From contig CAZLNR010000002.1 in the NCBI GenBank assembly GCA_964561035.1, forward strand, positions 1 to 64,000: a stretch of 64,000 nucleotides of DNA, read 5' to 3'. Source of the stretch: XYD2-FULL-39-9 sp964561035 (lineage in GTDB: Bacteria > Patescibacteriota > Patescibacteriia > Magasanikbacterales > GWA2-37-8). Shown here one piece after another: positions 59,330-64,000 of this stretch (positions within the stretch are counted from its first letter, which is position 1; the number at the start of each line of letters is the position of its first letter). Both the position numbers and the translations under genes were made by a program. Under the pieces are notes generated by a model. The model was not told the DNA's origin, ran no database searches, and worked only from the letters and a program-made list of their open reading frames with translations.

Positions 59330-59358
59330 ACTATATACTAAAATTACCCTTTAGTCAA
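59330..59358 (-). promoter_or_regulatory. Promoter of clpC operon with overlapping palindrome
   Basis: On the - strand: TTGACT (59358-59353), 17-nt spacer, TATAGT (59335-59330). TACCCTTT (59345-59352) and AAAGGGTA (59357-59364) form an 8-bp inverted repeat across the -35 box, a likely operator. Confidence 0.6.
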
Positions 59359-59399
59359 AGGGTAAAAGCGGGGTCTGTTTAATAATTTTTTCCTATAAT

Positions 59400-60770
59400 A
59401 TGCAGATAGTTGAACATATTTTTAAGGCGTACGATATTCGCGGTTTGGCTAGTACAGAGCTGTCGGAGGGGTTGGCGTATAGTTTAGGTCGCGCCTTTGT
59501 GGTTTTTTTGCGTAATCATAATTTATTGTGTACAGACCAGGTGTTGGTAGTGGGTAAGGACATGAGGCCAACCAGCGGTCCGTTCCAGCAGGCGGTAATG
59601 CAGGGTATTGAGGATGAGGGTATTGGCGTGGTTGATGTAGGCCAGGTTTCTACACCATTATTTAATTTTGCCTGTGCCAATTATGATCAGCATGCGGGTG
59701 GTATTATGGTTACAGCCAGTCATAACCCTGCGAAATATAACGGCTTTAAACTTACTCTTGGCAACGGTTTGCCAATCGGTGAAGCGTTTGGTATGGCGGA
59801 AATAAAAGAATTGGTAAAGCAGTCGCAGTATGTATTTTCTGCGCGCAATGTTAAAGCTGAACAGAAAAATGTTCGAGAAGATTATTTACAAAAAATATTT
59901 TCCATTGTTCCAAAAGAGGCTGTGCGCCCAATGAAGCTGGTTGTTGATGCGGGCAACGGCATGGCTCAAGTAACTTTTCCCGAAATGTTGGCGCAGCTGC
60001 CGGTTCAGGTGGAATATTTGTATCTTGAACCAGATGGTAATTTCCCAAACCACGAAGCAAATCCGTTAAAAGTTGAAACGCTTGTAGATTTGCAGAAAAA
60101 AGTGGTGGAGGTTGGGGCTGATTTCGGTTTTGCTCTAGACGGAGATGCGGATAGGGTTGGGCTGGTAGATGAAAAAGGCGAAGTGGTTGGCGCGTCATTT
60201 GTAGGTGCTTTATTAGGTTTGGAAGTTTTGCGAAATCATCCAAATGCGAAAATGCTATATGACGTTCGTTCCAGTATGATTGTTCCAGAATTATGGAAGG
60301 CGGCCGGGGCAACCGCGGAGATGTGCAAGGTAGGCCATGCCAATATTAAAAAAATGCTCAAAGAAACGGGTGGAGCATATGCCAGCGAACTTTCGTTGCA
60401 TTTGTATTATAAAGATACGTTTGATGTGGAAAGTACAGACTTGTCTTTGTTGTATGTTTTGCAAATGCTGTCGCGAGAAAACAAGCCGCTGAGTGAAATT
60501 GTTGCGCCGTTAAAAAAATATTTCCATTCCGGAGAAATAAATTTTGAAATTGAAGATAAAGCGGTAGCTGTGGCCAGAGTTGAAGATATGTATAAAAATA
60601 ACGCTGTAGAAATTTCTCACCTTGATGGCTTGTGGATGAAATTTGATTGGGGATGGCTGAGTGTGCGTTTGAGCAATACCGAGCCAGTAGTGCGCTTAAA
60701 TCTAGAAGCAACAACCGAAGAGGATATGAAACAAAAAGTAGCAGAGGTCAAAAAAGTTATTGAAGGCTAG
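59400..60770 (+). CDS. Phosphomannomutase/phosphoglucomutase
   Basis: Alpha-D-phosphohexomutase that interconverts hexose 1- and 6-phosphates for cell-surface sugars. The N-terminal IFKAYDIRG motif, the catalytic serine loop TASHNPAKYNG near residue 105, the metal loop DGDADR near residue 248, the sugar-binding ASELSLHLYY segment (the usual GE(M/P)SGH is altered) and the phosphate loop RLSNTEPVVRLN are present. Length is 456 residues. The changed substrate loop makes the exact sugar uncertain. It overlaps the C39 gene by 4 bp at the 3' end, in convergent orientation. Confidence 0.9.
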   Translation: MQIVEHIFKAYDIRGLASTELSEGLAYSLGRAFVVFLRNHNLLCTDQVLVVGKDMRPTSGPFQQAVMQGIEDEGIGVVDVGQVSTPLFNFACANYDQHAGGIMVTASHNPAKYNGFKLTLGNGLPIGEAFGMAEIKELVKQSQYVFSARNVKAEQKNVREDYLQKIFSIVPKEAVRPMKLVVDAGNGMAQVTFPEMLAQLPVQVEYLYLEPDGNFPNHEANPLKVETLVDLQKKVVEVGADFGFALDGDADRVGLVDEKGEVVGASFVGALLGLEVLRNHPNAKMLYDVRSSMIVPELWKAAGATAEMCKVGHANIKKMLKETGGAYASELSLHLYYKDTFDVESTDLSLLYVLQMLSRENKPLSEIVAPLKKYFHSGEINFEIEDKAVAVARVEDMYKNNAVEISHLDGLWMKFDWGWLSVRLSNTEPVVRLNLEATTEEDMKQKVAEVKKVIEG

Positions 60771-61228
60771 AGGTGTATTACGATCAGTCTCCGTATAAAA
60801 ATATCTTGCTTCTTACGCAACACTGGTGCCTCAAAATCAAACCAGATTCTTTGAAAAGTCTCCAGATCTATTTTGTTAATTTTATTAAGATCGGGGTCTT
60901 GCAGGTAAATAAATTTTGTATCAATTTTTACGGCCACGGAATAATGTCCGTCATCAACCGAAAACCAGTCTACAATTACCGGTATTTTTTTATCTATATA
61001 TTTTTTTATTTCTGCGACAGAAGAAAAGTCTTTATAAAAAGCTTTAAATCCTAGTTTTTTGGCCGCGGTAATTATTTGTGCGGCTGTGGTGCCGGTTTTG
61101 GCATTTGCGCCGCATAGTTTTGCCAGTTCTTTGTCTGATTTTTCTATGCCAAAATATTTTAAAACCATATGCAGGCAAGCTGGGCCGCAGAGTCCGGCAT
61201 ATTGTAGGTGAGGTTTAACGTTGAGCAT
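60767..61228 (-). CDS. C39-family peptidase domain protein
   Basis: A 153-residue stand-alone papain-like peptidase. The active-site motif is Gln-9 and Cys-14 in LQYAGLCGPACL, with His-95 in DDGHYSVAV and Asp-111 in YLQDPD. C39 domains usually cut double-glycine leader peptides in bacteriocin exporters, but here there is no ABC or membrane domain and no signal peptide. A cytosolic processing role is possible. It lies 7 bp after htpX in a - strand cluster with htpX and lemA. Confidence 0.85.
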   Translation of the reverse strand: MLNVKPHLQYAGLCGPACLHMVLKYFGIEKSDKELAKLCGANAKTGTTAAQIITAAKKLGFKAFYKDFSSVAEIKKYIDKKIPVIVDWFSVDDGHYSVAVKIDTKFIYLQDPDLNKINKIDLETFQRIWFDFEAPVLRKKQDIFIRRLIVIHL

Positions 61229-61235
61229 AGCTTGC

Positions 61236-62117
61236 TTACGCCATCTCTCTTAATTTTTTTATGCGTTCTTCGATTGGCGGATGAGTGGAGAAAAGATTTG
61301 ATAGACTCTTGCCAGAAAATGGATTGGCAAAAAATAAATGAGCTGTGGCAGTGTTGGCATTTTTCATCGGTTGATTTTGGGCGGCTATTTTTTCTAAGGC
61401 ACTTGCCAATCCTTCTGGGTAGCGTGTAAGAAGCGATCCGGATGCGTCGGCTAGATATTCTCGGCGGCGTGAAATCGCCAGCTTAATTAATTCGGCAATT
61501 ATAGGGGATAGCAGAGCCAGCACTATGCCAATAATCATAAAGATGGCGCCGAGATTTCCGCTGTCGCGGTCATTGCGCCGCGGCAGCCAGCGACTGCGTA
61601 AAAATATATTAGCCAAAATTGAGATTGAGCCAACCAGTACAGCAACCAAGGTCATAAAACGAATATCGTAATTTTGCACGTGAGAAAGTTCATGCGCCAG
61701 CACGCCTTCAAGCTCTTCGTTGGTTAGTTTTTCTATGGCGCCAGTTGTTACGGCTACCGAGGCGGTTTCTGGTTTTCGCCCAGTGGCAAAAGCATTTATA
61801 GCCGGGTCGTTAATAATATATACCGCTGGTACGGGCAAGCCGCTGGTAATGGATAGGTTTTCTATCATGCGGTAAATATATGGATTATCTTCTTTATGAA
61901 TTGGCTGAGCTCCAGTGGAGAATAAGGCAATTTTATCTCCGGCAAAGTACGAAGCAAGCGTCATGACAAATGAAAGAATGATCGCAAAAAATACGCCGCT
62001 ATAATCTCCTCGGCCTGCGACCATATCAAACACATAGCCAAACGCCAGGATGATGGCTATAAAAACCATTACTAGAATTACTGACTGCCGTTTATTTGCC
62101 GTAATTTGGTGATACAT
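61236..62117 (-). CDS. htpX: Membrane zinc metalloprotease HtpX
   Basis: Membrane quality-control protease. Two N-terminal transmembrane helices (about 13-35 and 42-60) precede the M48 domain with HELSH (His-142, Glu-143, His-146). Two further hydrophobic segments follow, and the third zinc ligand is in the SRRREYLADASG region. Length is 293 residues. It forms the familiar pair with lemA, separated here by one extra gene. Confidence 0.95.
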   Translation of the reverse strand: MYHQITANKRQSVILVMVFIAIILAFGYVFDMVAGRGDYSGVFFAIILSFVMTLASYFAGDKIALFSTGAQPIHKEDNPYIYRMIENLSITSGLPVPAVYIINDPAINAFATGRKPETASVAVTTGAIEKLTNEELEGVLAHELSHVQNYDIRFMTLVAVLVGSISILANIFLRSRWLPRRNDRDSGNLGAIFMIIGIVLALLSPIIAELIKLAISRRREYLADASGSLLTRYPEGLASALEKIAAQNQPMKNANTATAHLFFANPFSGKSLSNLFSTHPPIEERIKKLREMA

Positions 62118-62120
62118 AAT

Positions 62121-62549
62121 TTATTTTTCAAAAACAGTTTTTATATTCTGAGGATCTTCATTGACAGCATGCACGGTAAAATCTTTGTCCACAGGATTGT
62201 AGGTAATAGTGATAGTTATGGAGTGGTCTGTATCAATAAAATCAAAGAACTTTTTTTGGCTTGGCTGTATTTTACCCACAAAATTGATTGGCTGTTCAGA
62301 ATAATCTAGTTCAGGATCCTTGTTTTTATTCAGGTGTAGAACGCCGTGCTCTTCCGAGTATAGAGCGATATCTTTGTACGGCATTTCTGAGTTTAAATTT
62401 TTTAATTGAGTTAGCTCTGTAATTTTGAAGCCGGGGTGCACGTTGTTAGGAAGCAGGATTCCAAATTTTCCCTCGGTCTCAATTAAAGCTAATAATTCCG
62501 ATATATTTTTAGGTGTTTGTTCGGTTTGTCTATAAGGATGTGCTTCCAT
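62121..62549 (-). CDS. Hypothetical protein between lemA and htpX
   Basis: Unrecognised 142-residue soluble protein, without signal peptide or membrane segment, charged and probably alpha/beta. It opens with a polar stretch followed by a LLALIETEGKFGILLP segment. The gene lies 3 bp before htpX and 69 bp after lemA on the same strand, so it is probably part of this membrane-stress cluster. Codon use matches the core genes. Confidence 0.7.
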   Translation of the reverse strand: MEAHPYRQTEQTPKNISELLALIETEGKFGILLPNNVHPGFKITELTQLKNLNSEMPYKDIALYSEEHGVLHLNKNKDPELDYSEQPINFVGKIQPSQKKFFDFIDTDHSITITITYNPVDKDFTVHAVNEDPQNIKTVFEK

Positions 62550-62618
62550 ATTGGTATAATCAAAATCAAACTGTTTTTTTGCAGTATGTAACAGCGGGTT
62601 GTTGACTAGATATTAAGA

Positions 62619-63185
62619 TTAAAATTTAACCTGTACATTTTGTTTTTCGTTTGCTTCGGCCGCAAAGAAATCATATTTTTTAAAACCAAGCGATTCGGCG
62701 ACAAGATTGGTAGGGAAGAGTTCGATCTTGGTGTTGAAGTCGCGTACATTGCCATTGTAGAAGCGGCGGGAAGCTTGGATTTTATTTTCAGTATCGCTAA
62801 TCTCATCTTGTAATTGCAAAAAATTCTGGCTGGCTTTTAATTCCGGATAATTTTCTGTAACCGCAAACAATGTCTTTAAAGTGCCGGACAGCATGTTTTC
62901 AGCCTCTTCTTTTTGCTGCAAAGATGCATTTTTGTTGTCGTGTGCGGCCATGGCGGCGGTGCGCGCTTCGGTTAATTTCACCAATGTCTCGCGTTCGTGG
63001 GTCATGTAACCCTTAACTGTTTCTACCAAATTTGGAATAAGGTCGTAGCGGCGCTTAAGCTGAACATCTATATCGCTTAACGCTTCGTCAACTCTATTTT
63101 TGGTTCGTACCAATCCGTTGTAGATGGCGATAAACCACATTGCGACCACGGCTAAACCAGCGAGTACTATGTATAATATCGGCAT
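62619..63185 (-). CDS. lemA: LemA family protein
   Basis: A 188-residue membrane protein with one N-terminal helix (residues 3-23) and a helical-bundle LemA domain with the family motifs VDEALSDIDVQLKRRYDLIPNLVETVKGY and YPELKASQNFLQLQDEISDTENKIQASRRFYN, read as conserved blocks. Its function is not known, though lemA-htpX pairs are widespread. It is divergent from rseP. Confidence 0.95.
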   Translation of the reverse strand: MPILYIVLAGLAVVAMWFIAIYNGLVRTKNRVDEALSDIDVQLKRRYDLIPNLVETVKGYMTHERETLVKLTEARTAAMAAHDNKNASLQQKEEAENMLSGTLKTLFAVTENYPELKASQNFLQLQDEISDTENKIQASRRFYNGNVRDFNTKIELFPTNLVAESLGFKKYDFFAAEANEKQNVQVKF

Positions 63186-63295
63186 ATAGTTTTACAGTTT
63201 AATTAAATTAGATAGAGCCAGGCTATTGGCTTTTTTACTCAGGTATTATATTATATATCCATTGAAAATTCAAGATAGTTAAATATAAAAGCCTT

Positions 63296-64000
63296 ATGTT
63301 TACAGTGTTTATTTTTATAGCAGTTTTAGCGGTTTTGGTGCTTTCTCATGAATGGGGGCATTTTGTGGTCGCTCGTAAAAGCGGTATGAAGGTCTATGAA
63401 TTCGGTTTTGGCTTCCCGCCTCGCTTGTTTGGCGTGCAAAAGGTAGTAGATGGCCAAGGAAAAAGCAAATGGCGGTTTATCTGGGGCAAAAAGACAGACG
63501 AAGAAAGCGCAGGCGGAACTGTCTACTCATTTAATATAGTGCCGCTTGGAGGTTTTGTGCGAATTAAAGGAGAAGATGGCCAGGAACAAGGCCCTGATAG
63601 TTTTGCTGCTCAGAAGACCTGGCAAAAAGCCGCTACCCTTATGGCTGGCGTGGCTATGAATATTATTTTGGCATTTGCGCTTTTGTCCCTTGGTTTTATA
63701 CTGGGCGCGCCCCAAGCTACAAATGGTATTCCGTCAGGGGCTACGGTAGAGAATAGTCATATAGAAATTATGGATGTGGCAAAAGACAAGCCTGCAGCCG
63801 AAGCCGGATTGCAGATGGGAGACATAATAGTTAGTTTGGACAGCTTGTCCAATCCAAGTGTTGTTGCTATGCAAGAATATGTGGATGCGCATAAAGATTC
63901 TGTTATATCAGTTACTGTGCAGCGCGGAAATGAATATATTACCAAAGAAATTCATCCTTTTGTATATGCCGACACTGGCAAAGGCGGACTTGGTATTAGT
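63296..64000 (+). CDS. rseP: Site-2 protease RseP/RasP, truncated by window end
   Basis: Intramembrane zinc metalloprotease of the M50 family. The visible 235 residues begin with a transmembrane helix carrying the HEWGH site (His-18, Glu-19, His-22). A GGFVRIKGED loop follows, then a second helix (LMAGVAMNIILAFALLSLGFIL) and a PDZ domain (KPAAEAGLQMGDIIVSLD). The second metal site lies beyond the window end. The ATG at 63296 gives the typical short N-terminus. It is divergent from lemA. Confidence 0.93.
   Translation, partial: MFTVFIFIAVLAVLVLSHEWGHFVVARKSGMKVYEFGFGFPPRLFGVQKVVDGQGKSKWRFIWGKKTDEESAGGTVYSFNIVPLGGFVRIKGEDGQEQGPDSFAAQKTWQKAATLMAGVAMNIILAFALLSLGFILGAPQATNGIPSGATVENSHIEIMDVAKDKPAAEAGLQMGDIIVSLDSLSNPSVVAMQEYVDAHKDSVISVTVQRGNEYITKEIHPFVYADTGKGGLGIS

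Noticed and set aside
59394..59399. TATAAT just before the phosphohexomutase ATG
   Set aside because: A start from it would fall inside the coding region, and the first ATG is needed for the conserved IFKAYDIRG N-terminus. It is probably part of the TAATATG start context.
63216..63236. AGCCA/TGGCT hairpin with a T-run between lemA and rseP
   Set aside because: It points along + where no gene ends. It is more likely part of the lemA leader read from the other strand, and the stem is only 5 bp.
1..64000. CRISPR arrays, insertion sequences, integrases and rRNA genes
   Set aside because: Looked for repeated spacers, transposase or integrase motifs and rRNA signatures on both strands; none was seen. 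The orphan cassettes show no terminal repeats that I could recognise.

Overview
The window looks like a piece of a Candidate Phyla Radiation (Patescibacteria) chromosome. The evidence is a compact genome with mostly AT-rich codons, a ribosomal operon with no uL30 gene between rpsE and rplO, several trimmed housekeeping proteins (Rel, RecO, UvrB, UvrC), and CPR-style surface proteins ending in paired peptidoglycan-binding repeats. I cannot assign a phylum from the sequence alone. Two runs of exactly 100 Ns (29622-29721 and 46493-46592) show that it is a scaffold. The second gap hides the end of ftsH.

Layout: tuf and rpsJ (60-1659) are followed by a 414-bp non-coding interval with a strong promoter, then the S10/spc operon from rplC to secY (2074-12554), closed by a terminator. 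The next operon (12664-18928) is adk-map-ruvX-(MgtE-N/CBS protein)-(Nramp-type transporter)-recO-asnS. A three-gene GC-rich island of unknown proteins (19022-22266) precedes tRNA-Leu(CAA). Then come parA-parB on +, convergent with rel and with the gyrA/small membrane protein/MBL-fold cluster on -. Two large secreted repeat proteins and a CAP-domain protein (29502-35157) precede uvrB-uvrA, gerMN-uvrC, rpsA, ftsH, a membrane protein, pilB and recG on +. A six-gene - strand operon runs clpC to radA. The right end has a phosphohexomutase, a lemA/htpX/C39 peptidase cluster on - and the start of rseP.

Two gene-expression styles coexist. Core genes rarely have a Shine-Dalgarno sequence and usually start in a TAATATG-like context. 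Six GC-rich orphan genes (19162-22188, 39832-40335, 42633-43151, 43472-43852) mostly carry good Shine-Dalgarno sites, structured leaders and their own terminators, yet sit behind the same TTGACA-N17-TANNNT promoter class used by core genes. They separate asnS from tRNA-Leu, uvrA from uvrC and uvrC from rpsA. They are the best candidates for an undescribed system in this window.

Other points: of 63 genes with a visible stop codon, 62 end in TAA or TAG, and the only TGA stop belongs to one of the GC-rich orphans. UvrB and UvrC have both lost their UVR interaction segments. An Nramp-family transporter without the canonical metal motifs is paired with a soluble MgtE-type Mg-sensor protein. An M15 peptidase is fused to a two-helix VirB2-like membrane module.
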